The notes: generated by a model not told the origin, from the letters alone. Counted from the first letter of the stretch, positions 13,722-26,500 are shown. The stretch: 64,000 bases of DNA from Mesostigma viride (GCA_009746045.1 RPFO01000389.1:1728482-1792481); one strand, 5' to 3'. A program made the numbers and translations.

Positions 13722-14157
13722 TGACGCTATTGGCGGGAAACCGGTCTACGGTAGGAAAAAAGCACATTTTGGCGAATTAATTAATTTTTTGCGTTGGTAG
13801 TATCGGATTTTGGCTCCTGTCGTCCAAATATGGACCATTCCTGGCCATTGGCATTCAGATTCTGAATGCCCTCATCGAGATCTATCAATAGCACAACTAA
13901 AACTTTTGTTTGGACCCCCGAACGTCCTACTTGGTCTGTCTGGACTTTGGCCCATTTGATGCTAAGGGCCCAGCTTACATTTTCACCTGTCTTGTTGGCC
14001 TACTATCGCTCAACTGAAAACGGACTTTCCAGTATCTAAGGTATGATTTGGGATCCTCTCGGGGAGATCTGTCGATTGCGCTACTCAAAATAAAAATCGA
14101 GCTTGATTTTCGAGACCCAGTCTACGATAGTAGACCGGTTTCCCGCCAATAGCGTCA
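13722..14157. mobile_element. 436-bp MITE-like inverted-repeat element
   Basis: Perfect 28-bp terminal inverted repeats start TGACGCTATTGGCGGG at 13722 and end with the reverse complement at 14157. The inside is non-coding. The target duplication is unclear because the flanking bases (AAG / AGT) do not match cleanly. It lies about 240 bp upstream of the alpha-NAC start codon, in its likely promoter region. Confidence 0.85.
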
Positions 14158-14323
14158 AGTGCGTCAAGTGCATGGTAAGTGGGTATATTTATTATCCAAT
14201 TGTTTTATTAAAAAATTTCTGAAGTCTTATTCACAAACTTGACACAGTCTTATCTGGCGGAGCCGATGTTCGGAAGAACCGTTAGGTTCGCCAGAATTGG
14301 CGAAGCATATAAGGCCGTTACAC

Positions 14324-14397
14324 GTGTTAGGAGGGGGGACATCCAAGCAAAACAGCGGCGTGTTATGAGGAGGGGGGACATCCAAGCAAAACAGCAC
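14324..14397. repeat. Two-copy direct repeat (36 and 38 bp)
   Basis: Two adjacent copies of a unit containing AGGAGGGGGGACATCCAAGC, differing mainly by a 2-bp indel. Function unknown; it lies between the MITE and the Harbinger transposase. Confidence 0.8.
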
Positions 14398-14723
14398 ACT
14401 ACTAGTAAGGTTAAAGTTTTGCAAGGGACTGAAGGGAGCCGTCTTCGGGTTCGCCTTCAGGAATCGTCGTTGGGAATCTGTACGGCGAATGGGTGGGGGG
14501 AGTCGGTCACAGCACCGAGCCGGCCCGGGTTGACCCGTCCGGCCGGCTATTGCACGTCGCGCCAGTCGAAAGTGGTGGTTAGATTCAAAATTTTAAATCT
14601 ATGTCGACGTGCATTTTGGGAATTCAATGCGTGCAATTTCTACGTATAACGCGTACGATTTTCGGCGAGCTACGAAAGTGACGCCATGACAGCCTGGTCG
14701 ATATAAAAAAACAATTCTTAAAG

Positions 14724-15932
14724 ATGGCAAAGCATGCTGGGCAGCTTTTGGCGCTGTGCACAATGAGTATCTCTACTGCCGTTTGCTTGGGCGATCTGTA
14801 TGGTGACGGAGAGTCTGAGTTTCTTATTCCAATGCTTCAGGCCGCCATGGCAGGCGGCTGTGCGGCTGCCTCCGTTCAGCGCCCCCTCTACGACGTGTAT
14901 GGGCACGTCCCCGACTTCAACCTCGACAGCTACACGAGCGAAAGAAAGGTTTGGCTCCTTAAGAAGCTTCGATTTCGCTCGGTGCATGCAATCCGCCGCC
15001 TACAAAAAGTTTTGCGTATTCCCGAGGCTGCGCGATATGTTGTTCGTGGGGAGCACGCATTGTGCCTGCTATCGCATGCACATGGAGGGTACGCTAGCAG
15101 ACGCCCAGGACGTTGGTTTCAACAGGTCAGCCTCCTGGATATCCTCACTTATCAACACCCTCTTAGACCACATCACCGCCACCTTCAACTAATAATTTGC
15201 TGGAGACGCCCGAGATATGGGCGGCACAATGGGAATTGTATAACCGGCTTATCGAGCGCAAGACTGGGGTAGCTTTGGGTATCGTCGGGTTCATTGACGG
15301 CACATTCCGTGCGTGCTGCCGTCCTCGTTCCATGTGGATCAACGGGGTCAGGGCGCGCATTATTAACCTCCAAAAGTGGCTATATTCAGGCCATAAAAAG
15401 CAACACGGGTTGAAGTTCCTAGCCGTTTCCTTCCCCACTGGCATCGTAGGGATGATGTGGGGCGCGGAACGGGGAGGGATGTCGGACAGCAGGCTTTGGA
15501 AAAACTCGGCATGGGCCCCGCGCATGACGGCGATCCAAAATTCATTGGGGAACACTTATCGACTGTTTGGGGATGTGGCTTTCCCGCTAGGTCGCCACAT
15601 TATGAAGGCCTTCCCCAATGTCTTGGCCACCCCGCCGCAACTGGTGTTTAATGCAGCCATGAATGAAGTACGCACTAGTATTGAGCAGGTATTCGGCACA
15701 ATTCCGGCTAGTTGGGCTTTCCTCAAATCTCAATGGGAGGAAGCGTTAAAAGTTTAACTTGATGCCTCTAGGAAAGTGGTACAGGGTGGTTGTCTTGTTG
15801 AACAATGCACGGGCCATCGTGGATGGCAACGTAGTGTCCTTGGAGTTCAGGGGCCCCCAACTTAGATTGGAGGCCTACTTCGGAATGGCTCCTGCATGCA
15901 ACACCCACGGCCTGGTGCCAGATGAGGAGTAG
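14724..15932 (+). pseudogene. Decayed PIF/Harbinger transposase
   Basis: A TATA-like stretch (GATATAAAAAA, about 14700) precedes the ATG at 14724. The N-terminal helical part (VRGEHALCLLSHAHGG, then SASWISSLINTLLDHI) matches the usual region upstream of the Harbinger catalytic core. The DDE core is at 15197-15757: GFIDGT (first Asp), LYSGHKKQHGLKF, LFGDVAFP (second Asp) and RTSIEQVFG (Glu). The C-terminus (GKWYRVVVLLNNARA, then EAYFG) runs to the stop at 15930-15932. The coding sequence needs at least three frame changes (near 15090, 15190 and 15755), so it is broken unless some are introns; I see no good splice sites for them. Terminal inverted repeats and the 3-bp target duplication were not found. 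Harbinger transposases cut and paste with a Myb-like partner, not seen here. Confidence 0.85.
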
Positions 15933-16738
15933 TAGATGCTGCAATGTTTAAGACTAATGGAATAATGTAGTGACTCCTTCAGCACATTGGTGGTTAACCA
16001 TGGATGCACCATGAGAAATAATTTTGCCCAAGAGCTCTATAACATGGTGGCCCGTGTTTACCTAATACGCACCGTGATACCTTGGTAGCCCCTGACATAT
16101 ATAGTTGTGAGAGAGTTATGCCGAAGTTCGCCATGGTTCTTGCAGGAATGTTGCCTTTATTATGAATAAGGAAACACAGACGTAAGTCACGTCACTTCCA
16201 AGACTGCACGCAGCACAGGCGACAGGGTCGCAGTGCCAAGAGAACGTGCACGCAAGAACTAGCGTCCCGGTGCTACCAAGTCACACATATAGCTTGCTAG
16301 GGACGCGTCCAAGTATTCAGCTGCACTGTCACAGCTGAACTGTCAATCAATTGATTACACAGACTCTGGCACGCCTTTGGCGCGCAGATCTATCAATTGT
16401 CCATACGGCTAGTCCTGTGGACCTATCCGTACATTACTCAGCATCAATTGTCTCCTAGGTCCTGGCGCGCTACAGCACGCCTACCTATCAATTGACCATC
16501 AAGTCCTGTACAAGTCCTGTCAACGTCCTGCGGACTATCAAAGTGACACTTGTACATCCTGTGTCCGTACGCGCCCACAGTGGCGCGCCGGGTACTATCG
16601 GCACAGCCTAGGAAACGTCATAACTTTTACGTCCCCAAACCAAATGAGGCGTTCAAGGTGCCGTTGGAAAGAGCGTAACAATCTCTATCCATCTAACGTA
16701 AATCTTTTACGTTAACTTATATAACCCACCCTAGATGG
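15933..16738. other. Non-coding segment with repeated ATCAATTG motif
   Basis: No gene recognised. The motif ATCAATTG occurs four times between about 16349 and 16495, with several nearby TCCTGT repeats. A TATA-like sequence (TTATATAACCC, about 16716) lies just before the LINE fragment. Confidence 0.5.
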
Positions 16739-19020
16739 TGGGCCTTGCGGGGACCCGCGTTCTTGGGGGTGCTGCAGCTGCGGGATCACGTGACCATTGA
16801 CAGGGCCATTCGCCTGCCAGGCCCAGCTGGCCTGGTTCTGGGCACCATGGCCAACGTGAACGACCAGAAACGGGTCATGGGCGCCCGTCGCCTGCTCAAG
16901 GGCAGCCCCATCAGCATGGACGAGGACTACACCCCTGCACAGCTGGCGGCAAGGAGCAAGCTCTGGAATCACGCGAAGGTCGTGGCCATCAGGGAGGGGT
17001 ACGTACCGGGGGGGAAGCGTGTGAGATGCGTCTGAAGTCGGATGGTCGCTGGGTTGCCTCCTTTGACGGTGTTGAGATTAACACCACGGGTGCAGAGTCT
17101 CGTAGTGAGTCTCGTGGTGAGAAGCGTGCTGCCCCTGGTGGTTACCAGTAGGTAGACAAACCCACTCGTCGGCTCGCGGCTAACAGGCTTCGGGGACAGC
17201 CTCTCAATAGTCCCTCGTTCCACTACCATGCATCGACCTAACAGTCGACTGAGACACATGGTGGTGCCGGTATCTCGGGCTAGAACGACAGCTCTCAGCA
17301 GCCAGATTAGCAACACCCAACGCCTGCTAGATTTTCTACGTCTCTGCGTTGCGCAAGCATCCCCGAATACCCAACCAAAGCAGGCGGCAGGCTCGCATCC
17401 TACGCCTGCAGGACAAAATAAATGCGATGAAAAGCACTATTTCCTCCGCTCCCCTTCCCCCCTCCATTCCATTCCCACCTCCACCCCCCGCCGCATCCAC
17501 CCCCATCCCCCATCGCCATTCTCCCCTGGTGGGCCAGCAGGCATCCTTGGCCCTTGCCACTTTCAACACACGCACATTGCTAGCAGATGACGACCATAGC
17601 TGCCGGGTAGAGGAGCTTGTCGCATTTTGCATTGCCCATCGTGTATCTATTCTAGGCGTGCAGGAGCACCGTCGCCAGGTGCCATTTGGCACGGTGAGCA
17701 CTAACCGCCTTGCAGGCGGTTGGCGTTTCTACTTCGCTGGAAGTGGGACGCCAGGTCAAGGTGGTGTTGGTCTTTTGTGTTCGCCGTTGGCAGTTGCTAG
17801 CCTCAGCACGCTCGAGTTTCTAACACCACGCCTTATGGTAGCACATTTCACCTCCGTCGAGGGGCGGTCTAAGCACCACCTCACTCACGGTGGGGGTGGG
17901 CTATGCACCCCATAGTGGTCTACCTGCATCGGAACGCCAGGAGTTCTTCGAGTCTTTGCATAGCCTTGAGGGGGTCACTCCGGCCCGCCACTTTTTGGTT
18001 ATGCTGCTCGACGCCAATGCCACGCTCCCTGTGGGCACTGCTGGCAGTCGCTTTGCGCCTGCTGACACGGAAGCTAACGACAACACTCCCCTGTTTTCTG
18101 CCTTTTTGCGGGATAGCGGGATGGTTGCTGTCAACTGTCACTTCCGACGTCCCTCACAGGACTTGGTCACTTTTCGTGGCCCTAACGGCCGTCAGGCCTG
18201 TTTGGACTACGTGGTGGTACGGCAGCCCAGGTGCACCTCGGTTCTGGACGCCCGAGTGTTTGACACGCCCATGCACGGTGTGCTCTGACCACCGGTTGGT
18301 GCGCGCGACCCTTCGGCTCCGGTTCCACGTCCCCGCGCGCCGCGCCCCAGTGGTCCGCCCTGACTGGTCTGCTCTACGTCCGGTCAAGGGAGATCCTGAG
18401 GACTGGACGGACGCCGAACACGAGCGGAACCGGTGCCGACGGGAGTACCTGTCGGCCCTGGGCGCCCGGGCGGACGTCGACGAGCTGGACAAGGGTGCCC
18501 CCAACGCCGCCATTTTTGCGGGCTTTGCGGCCCGTGCCCCGTTGCTGGCGGCCCGGCACCTGCCGGCCATGCCCCGCCGCCGCCCCGGCCCGCTCTACCG
18601 CCAGGACCCCAAGGTCTTGGCCGCCCGGCACCGCCTCAAGCGTAACCGGGCCCGCTGCAGAAACCAGTGCTCAAGGCCGCCCTCGTGGAGGCCTACGAGC
18701 ACGCTCAGGACGCGGAGGCGGCCCAGTGCATCGCGGATGCCAAGGCCTGCCACGCTCGCAATCAGGGCAAGGACATGTGGTACCACCTCGACCGGCTCGG
18801 CGGCCGGCGGCAGCGCACCCCGGTGGAGCACACGGGGGACGGCACGGCGCCGGTCAGCCTTGACCGCTGGGTGGCCCACAATGTTTCCTTGACCGGTGCC
18901 GGGGCTCGCGCCCCCCCCCCCGCCGCTTCACCCCGAGACGGCCGCCCGCCTCGGGGTTGCCGGACCCCCGCCGCCGCCAGCGCCCCCCTCCTCGGCCGCG
19001 GACTACCAAGTCGACCTGAT
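16739..19020 (+). mobile_element. Fragment of a second LINE family (ORF1 end and endonuclease, no RT)
   Basis: The segment starts abruptly inside an ORF1 related to copy 1: the DYTPAQLAARSKLWN stretch parallels YYTPEQLEARAAALN. It then runs through an ORF2 with an AP-endonuclease and part of the linker domain. It stops near 19020 before any reverse-transcriptase motif. Loss of the 3' half is unusual, because LINE copies normally lose their 5' end, so a deletion or recombination is likely. The RT C-terminus at 36072-36480 may belong to the same family. Confidence 0.82.
17349..18890 (+). pseudogene. LINE-2 ORF2 endonuclease and linker, frameshifted
   Basis: Endonuclease motifs in order: LATFNTRTL, LGVQEHRR, WRFYFAGSGTPGQGGVGLL, then in another frame VGYAPHSG, LLDANATLPVG, CLDYVVV and, in a third frame, SDHRLVRATLRLRF. 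The frame changes near 17905 and 18280, then again near 18660. The linker has Arg/Ala-rich sequence like that between endonuclease and RT in copy 1. The motif set equals copy 1 but residues differ widely, so it is a distinct family. The product would be non-functional. Confidence 0.82.
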
Positions 19021-19137
19021 ATGTCATGGTTTTGTCAACATTTGTCTAGCTTTTGTCAACTTTTTGAGGTGACATGTCACACTTTGTCACACTTTATCAC
19101 ACTGACATGTCAAGCATTGTCACACTTGGTCAACACC
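19021..19137. repeat. Short TGTCA/TGTCACAC-rich repeat
   Basis: Imperfect repeats of TTTGTCA and TGTCACAC between the LINE fragment and the Tudor-like gene. No coding signal. Confidence 0.5.
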
Positions 19138-19868
19138 CGGCTCCTAGAGGATGCAGCGGTCGCGCTAAAGCAAGCATCCGCTGCAGCATGGGAGGGCATC
19201 GAGGTGGGGAAGCCGGTGATGTGTCAACATCCGGGGCTAAAGGACGGCTGCGATCTTCTGTGCAGCCCCCTAATGCCTTTCACTCCTTTGCTGTACGCGG
19301 TGGCCCGCAACATCACCGGTGACTTATCGCCAGACGCCGTGGTTGAACTTGAGTGCTACGGCTCGCACTCGTACACAACGCGGTTCAATCGCCCTTCAGC
19401 CCAAGCTCGGCCCATTTCCCCCTGCCCGCCGCCACAAGGACAGGTACCCACACATTTTCAGTGAAGACAAGCACAATCGTCTTGTCTTCGTGGCCTGCGG
19501 GGGGGGGGCAAGGTGCGCCGGGTGGGCTTGACAAGCAGTGGCACATTGACCCAGCACACTCTGGGAAAGTCACGTTTGACTATGGGATTTATGGACCCGT
19601 GCCTAGTCGGAGCCCCGTGTTTTATCACGAGAAGGATGCTGTTGTTGGGCTCTCGCTCAACTGGATTCAGTGGGATGGGTACGGAACCCCGGTGATGGCG
19701 GAGAAGACGGCGGTGGGACTTTTCAAATCGCGTGTCATGGACGTGCCAGAGCCGGAATGGTTGGTGGGGACCCTGGTATGCAAGATATTTTCGGGCCCAA
19801 ACTCGGGGAGGAAGCGGTATCATGGCCATGTGACGGCCTTTAGTAAGGAGCACGACATGGCCCATCTG
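19138..19868 (+). pseudogene. Left part of a Tudor-like gene split by the CACTA element
   Basis: Coding-like sequence without a recognised family. One frame gives GKPVMCQHPGLKDGCDLLC and on to about 19440; another gives KVTFDYGIYGPVPSRSP, LSLNWIQWDGYGTPV, then a Tudor/PWWP-like strand set GTLVCKIF...RYHGHVTAFSKEHDMAHL ending at the CACTA insertion. The frame change near 19440-19520 lies by a run of nine Gs and may be a splice site or an indel. At 19868 the frame meets the CACTA terminus, which gives a stop (CAC TAG) at once. Removing the transposon and one TG continues the frame into 34646-34912. It could be a host chromatin-type gene or the C-terminal part of an unknown element protein. Confidence 0.6.
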
Positions 19869-19882
19869 CACTAGGAAGTCGG

Positions 19883-20345
19883 GTTCTGAGATTTTTCTCA
19901 GTTCCTGAGTTTTTTCTGAGATTTTCTCAGGATTTCCTGAGATTTTCTCAGGATTTCCTGAGATATCCTGATTTTTTTCTCAAGATGTCCTGAGAATCCT
20001 GAGTTTTTTCTGAGATTTTCTCAGGAATCCTGATATTATATCAGGACTTTCTCCTGAGAATCCTGAGAAGTGCCTGAGATTAAAAAAATTGAACACTGAG
20101 AAACACTGAGAATCCTGAGAAAATCCTGAGATCCTGAGAAAAATGTCGAAACAACACAAAAAACCTCAAGATCTTGAGATTTTCCCGCTGAATCAGAAAA
20201 AAATCAGGAAAATCAGGACACTTAGCATGGCACAAAAAATCAGGAAAATCAGGACACTTACATGGCACAAAAAATCAGGAAAATCAGGACACTGAGCATG
20301 ACACTTGAGAACTCTCAAGTACATGAAGACAGGACACTTATGCAT
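19883..20345. repeat. CACTA left subterminal repeats
   Basis: Many copies of TCCTGAGA, TCTCAGGA and variants in both orientations to about 20180, followed by three copies of a ~36-bp unit containing AAAATCAGGAAAATCAGGAC (20205-20300). In other CACTA elements such motifs bind the TnpA-like protein. Confidence 0.9.
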
Positions 20346-20529
20346 TATATGTGGATGCAGAAATGATGCAGTTGACACACATGTTCATTGGAAATAAATA
20401 AATATAAGTGTGACAAGCACACAAAAAGTTACATCAATCCATCATTACATTATATTAGGAATATAATCAATCCCACTCCTCATCAGTGTATGCAGCACTG
20501 TCAGAGTCCGCATAATTTACTACCACACG

Positions 20530-23500
20530 TTACCTCTCACTTCTCCTTTGTGTGGGAATGCATGCCTCACCGTCGCTGCTCAGCGACAAATCACTAGCAA
20601 TGTCATCAGGGCTTGATGCGCTGCCACTAGCCGCTGCCATGGACTTGCCAGCAATGCTCTTGCCACGCGAGCGGTTTGGTGCAGCGGCTGTGTGTGTTTC
20701 TACCAATGTGTCCGCAGTGCGCTTGCCACGCGAGCGGCTTGGTGCAGTGGTTGCTTGTGGCTCTACCAATGTGCCAACTGTGCGCTTGCCACGTGAGCGA
20801 CTTGGTGCAGTGGTTGCTTGTGGCTCTACCAATGTGCCAACAGTGCGCTTGCCACGTGAGCGATTAGGTGCAGTGGTTGCTTGTGGCTCCGCAGCCATGC
20901 GTGCAGTGGTTGCTTGTGGATCTATGGGTGCAGTGCGATTACCTTGTGAACGACCTCGTGTTGTCATGTCTCTTCGCTTAACACACAGTGTCACCTTGCG
21001 CTGCAGGTTCATATCAGCATACACGTCTGTGGTTCTCAGCTGAGCACCTGCAGCACGGGATAATACATGCTGGGCTGCACTACACGTTTCCTTTACCATT
21101 TGCCACGGCAATTTACAGTGCACGATGGCTATCTCAGGTGCATACTCTGGATCAACTACAAAACCAACTGAACATACACTCCCGGGAAGGACTAAAGCAT
21201 CCTGCTTGGGCGCTCGCTCCCCTAAAGGTATAAGCGTCAAACCCTCTAAAGGGAGCTCTTTCACAGAACCGGCATCAAACAGAGCGACCTTTAAAAGAAC
21301 TTGCCTACTCCATCCTTCCGTCGGGGCACGGAGGAAACTATGCAGAATGTGTGTGATGCGGCCGTACCTAACCCCCTCTTTACCATAAACCATTACTCCA
21401 GCGTTGCGATGGCGAACAGTTTGTCGAAGGTCGGCGACTGCAGTTCGGTAATTGCTGCCATTGATGTGGATTGAGTCATGCTCGTCACAAGCAGGCTCCA
21501 TGCCACACACCGCCGCCGTAATCATCGTGGGGAGGCGTGGCTCCTGGTTTTGCGTGATCCATTGCTTCAACCACGCCAGGTTGCCAACGTGAACGAGCCG
21601 ACGCCTGCAAGTGACAAAGGCGAATAACGTACATCACATTGCAAAATCAATTAAACATACAATTAAACATAGTTGTCCCACTTCATACAATTATCAACAT
21701 AGTGAAAAAAAGCATCTTCATCATTGCATGCACAACCAGATATTGCGTGTAGACAAGGACATAAGAATGTCACTGTGAAATCTAGAAAATCAACCACATA
21801 AAGCACGAGTAAGCAAATCAGAAGAATGCAGGAAACATATGATAATCCTATGTACATGCGTTGCAAGATTACACCCTCCTTTCGGCTGAACTGAATTAAA
21901 ATGGCCATTCATGTCCCACGTAGCTCCCACAAAAACCAGCATCTTCATTAAAACAATAAGTGGAAGCATACATGTGACACTAATTGACATGCCCGGAGGC
22001 ACGCCGTTCAAGGCCCTTCATGAAGTACGTTGCCCTAGAGGCAACCAAGACAAGGGTGGGTGGGTGGGGAGCAAAGAAAGAGGCCGACAAAACCAGCCAG
22101 AGCGGCTTTTAGTCGCAAAACCTCCCTTATCCCTAGCTAACTGACATCATTAAACCCTTATGTTTAGTGGATGCTAGTAAGACGCTAACCGTACAGACCG
22201 GGGGTAGAATATCCCGAATCTGCACGGCTAGTATTAAATAATGCGTAGGTTGTTCTTTTCAGGGGCACTGCACCTCACGCCCCGTTCCGCCCGGGTATAA
22301 TCAACCCAAGCGCGGAACGCACATTTTATTTAATTCATTTTTCAACCATGCACTATATTGCATCTACTAATCACAAAAGCTCTAGCCAAACAGCTACGAG
22401 TAAACACTGCGACCTATAAGCCGCTCATCCAGCGGCCTCTTGTTCCCGCATTCACGTATAGAAGAAACTCCGTTCAAAGAACCCCGATTCATGTCCCACG
22501 TAGCTCCCACAAAAACCAGCATCTTCATTAAGGGGACGTGGCGCGCCGAATATTTTCCGCGCGAAAAAATTCGCGGCACCGGCCGTACCGTGAAAAGTGG
22601 GTGCTCCGTGCGCGCACCACTTGCGGAAGTGGCCATGGCGACTGCGTTTAGGCGAAACTAGCAATGTAGGGCTAGAGAAATGCAAAAAAAATGATTGGAT
22701 GTTGAAGACGATGATTTAATGATGTTGGATTGCGGCGGCAAGTGGCTGGTTTACAATATCGCTGCTTTCTTTTACTGCCATCGGCATGGGGGGTAATCTG
22801 CATTTTTTGGTCGCGCGGAATAAAATAGAATTCGTGATTGCGGCAGTAAATTCTCAGTTTTGGGGGTCTTTTTGACCGTGAAGGATGCATTCATATCGGT
22901 AGCATCGAATTCTAAACCGAACGGGTGCTTTTTGCTACATTTTCGGCCATTCTCTGTAAGTATTTTTTCAGGCCTGCGCAGTGCATGTCGGAACCTTCCA
23001 TGGAAGAACGGCCGTTGTTGCGCGCCTGGGCGAGGGATCTACGAGGGCAAGGTATAGATTTGTGGCGACTGTTATCTACTATCAGTTCTTTCTTCGAAGA
23101 GCTCATCGTTCGAAGTTTTTTGCGTTCGTTTTGGTCAGTTTCCGCCAGTTAACTCTCCGTTGCGTGCCGTCGTGTTGACGAATACCTGGCAGCTTTAGCT
23201 TGTTTTCGTTGATGTCTTGATCAAATCCGCTTTAGTCTCAGCCGATAGATCCTAGGGAAGGCGTAAGGGATTTCATAGCACGTGTTCTGGCAAGGATGTT
23301 GTGCGTATGGACGCTTCTTGTTGTGTGATAGTGACGCACCCTTTCCTCGCAGCGGCATCACAGCGGTCAGAAGCTGAACGGCCGCCACTGGTTTCTTTGC
23401 ATTTTATCGTGCAGGGAAGGAATTTTTGAAATCGACGATCATGTTGGAGATATTGCATTCGTGTGACTGCATGTAGATAGCTGCCATCATTGGTTTATTT

Positions 23501-26500
23501 GAGCTTTCCTTGTTATGATGATGTGACAAGACAGCAATGTTGCTGAGCCAACCATGGTTAACATGGTTGACTGCATACAAGCTTTGTATGCCATGATCTC
23601 CTTGGTTCCTTGCCCTCCATAGTTCCAGTTTGTTGCCCATGTCGGGTAGTGCAGTTAAGGAGTTGTTGCTGTGTTGGTAAGCTTGGTTGGCATAACCCTT
23701 ACAATCTAACGTGGGAGAAACATAGAAAATGCTGGTAATGCATGTGAGTGCCATCATCATTATTGCTATTCACGTACTTATAAGTCTGGCCATGCTCGAG
23801 GGACGGTGAAGGAGTATGAGGTGCGTGGCCACCCCTTTGTACTTCACAACATATTCAGCATGGATTTGATCCATGTTGATGGCATGTAAAGTGTGATTGT
23901 GTTTACTTGCTTTCTGAGTGGTCCTTAGCGCCTTGTCAGGTAGTGAGTGGTCGTCTAGGAAACCCATCAGTGCGTGCCACAGTGACCCCCAACCTTGAGC
24001 ATGTGTCGTCATCAGTGTGCTAGAGTTAATTATATGTGCTTTTGATCATAGATTTGCTGAGTTCTTAGCATGAAGTTTACAAGGTAACCTTGGGTAGAGT
24101 ATAGTGTATGCTCTCTTGGCATGTATGCCTAGCGATCGTGTTGCTATGCTTGCGCTGGCAAGGTTGGCCATGCCGAGGGCAGATGAGGGAAGATGTGGTG
24201 CCTAGCCGTTTGCTTATGTTTTGTGATCGAGTGGGGCATGCTTTCTGGCTTTTTGGATGGAAAACAGCATGCCTAAGTGGCCATATACAAAGAAACCCCC
24301 CTTAAGCTTATGTTCAGGTTTTAGCACGCATAACCTTATTACTTGAGCAAGACTTGTCGGAATGACCTGTGTTAAGGGTGGCTGCCACGACGTGATGCAA
24401 AGGGAGGGGCAGGGGGACGATGGGGAAGGTAGTAGTGATGATGAGAATGATGTTGATAATATTCCTTGCCTTGCATGTGCTTCCCCGGATGAAATTGACG
24501 GTGTCCCTTTCCTGCTGTGCAGCACATTCGGGTGCAAGGGAGGACTGCATGGGTGCTGCGCTGACCCCCCGTTGACTAAGGAGCCCAAGGGGGATTGGTT
24601 TTGCCCTGCCTGCCTTGTGCAGGATGCTTACAAGGGCTGATATAGTGACATTTTCTGTTTTAGCGGGCATTTTTTTTAAAACACGTCTGACGCAATAACT
24701 TGAGCTAGCCTTGTCGGAATGACCTGGGACTTGGAACACTGCTGTCCCCCTGTTAGCCGGAATTTTTGTTGATTTTGTGGCCTTATCGGAAGTGTTTATG
24801 ATATGTATATTCCCAATGTCCGGTAAAAAATGACCTGTTTTGCGGGAAAATTAATAACTGTTCAAGGTTTTGCCATTTCCATGATGTAAATAGCTCAGCA
24901 AGCTACAAACTCAGGGAACTCTATGACCTTGATTTTTGGTAGCCAACAAATAAGTGCATTGGCTGGGGCATACTCAGCCCTAATTAGCGTCTTTTGCTAT
25001 TTATAGCGCATTATTGGCGTATATATGGGGGTAGTACCCCCAACAAGTGCATGGACAACTCACTAGAGATGTTATTTAGTGCCCCCAATCATAATTCAGC
25101 ATTGTGCAAATGAATTTCAAGTGATATTAGCATATGTCAGATTTTTTGGGTTTTGGGGTGCCACCTCCCCTTAAAACAATAAGTGGAAGCATACATGTGA
25201 CACTAATTGACATGCCCGGAGGCACGCCGTTCAAGGCCCTTCATGAAGTACGTTGCCCAATCACCCCCGCCCTGGCTTTCCCTTGAAGCCGCACTCCACC
25301 TTGCTCGTTGTCACAAGTGACCGCCCTGCCGCAAAACGGGAGCCCCCCCACATCGGGAGGCGTGTGCCCGGCGGCTGTGGATGCATGGCCAGGCCCAAAA
25401 AGGCCCAGCGCATTTGCACTGCGATTGCGCACGGCCAGCCTATCATGACCCCTCTCGGGGCCCCGAGTCGGTACCGCTATGGCCGTCTCCCCATAGACCC
25501 GGGGTGCTTCGAGAAAAAACGTGGACCTAGCCCAGGCCCCGCCAGCCCGGATGCCCGAGGCCACAGCCCCAGGCACCTGGCTGAACGAGAGTCCGTTCAG
25601 CCAAGACCGCATTCCCCCCCGAGGTTTCTATGCGTGGGGAAAAAATTTCTAGCTTAGACGCTTTTCCCATCGCCGTCCCCAGCCCCAACCACCCCCCCCT
25701 CGGCGGAAGGCAATTGCAAAGTTTGCTGGCCAGCAGCAATTTCCGAAGAAAAAGCCGCAGGCCGCGGACCGAGACACGGGTCGCCAGTGCCAGCCATCCG
25801 GCTCCAACCCGGGGTGCAAGCATCCCCAGGTACGGAGCACCAGCTCGCGCACTGGGCCGACCAAGCGACAGTTGAGCACCTGTCACGGCATCCGGCCCAC
25901 CAAAGACCCCAAGCTGGGGAAAAGGTGCGGACCGGAGGTAATCTTTTTCTTTTCTTTTAGTTAACCGGGCGAGGAACTACGCCTGGCCGGTTAACAACTG
26001 GAAGTCTCACCACTGGCCAAGTGGCCAGTGCAACCAGTGCTTTTGGGATTTTGCTCCGCAGCACCCATAGCTGCGGCTGCCGCCGCAACGACAACGAGCA
26101 AAGAAAGAGGCCGACAAAACCAGCCAGAGCGGCTTTTAGTCGCAAAACCTCCCTTATCCCTAGCTAACTGACATCATTAAACCCTTATGTTTAGTGGATG
26201 CTAGTAAGACGCTAACCGTACAGACCGGGGTAGAATATCCCGAATCTGCACGGCTAGTATTAAATAATGCGTAGGTTGTTCTTTTCAGGGGCACTGCACC
26301 TCACGCCCCGTTCCGCCCGGGTATAATCAACCCAAGCGCGGAACGCACATTTTATTTAATTCATTTTTCAACCATGCACTATATTGCATCTACTAATCAC
26401 AAAAGCTCTAGCCAAACAGCTACGAGTAAACACTGCGACCTATAAGCCGCTCATCCAGCGGCCTCTTGTTCCCGCATTCACGTATAGAAGAAACTCCGTT

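Noticed and set aside
20552-21043. Plus-strand open frame over the transposase tail
   Set aside because: Antisense of the spliced transposase exon 6 repeats; the minus-strand frame has proper splice sites and phase.
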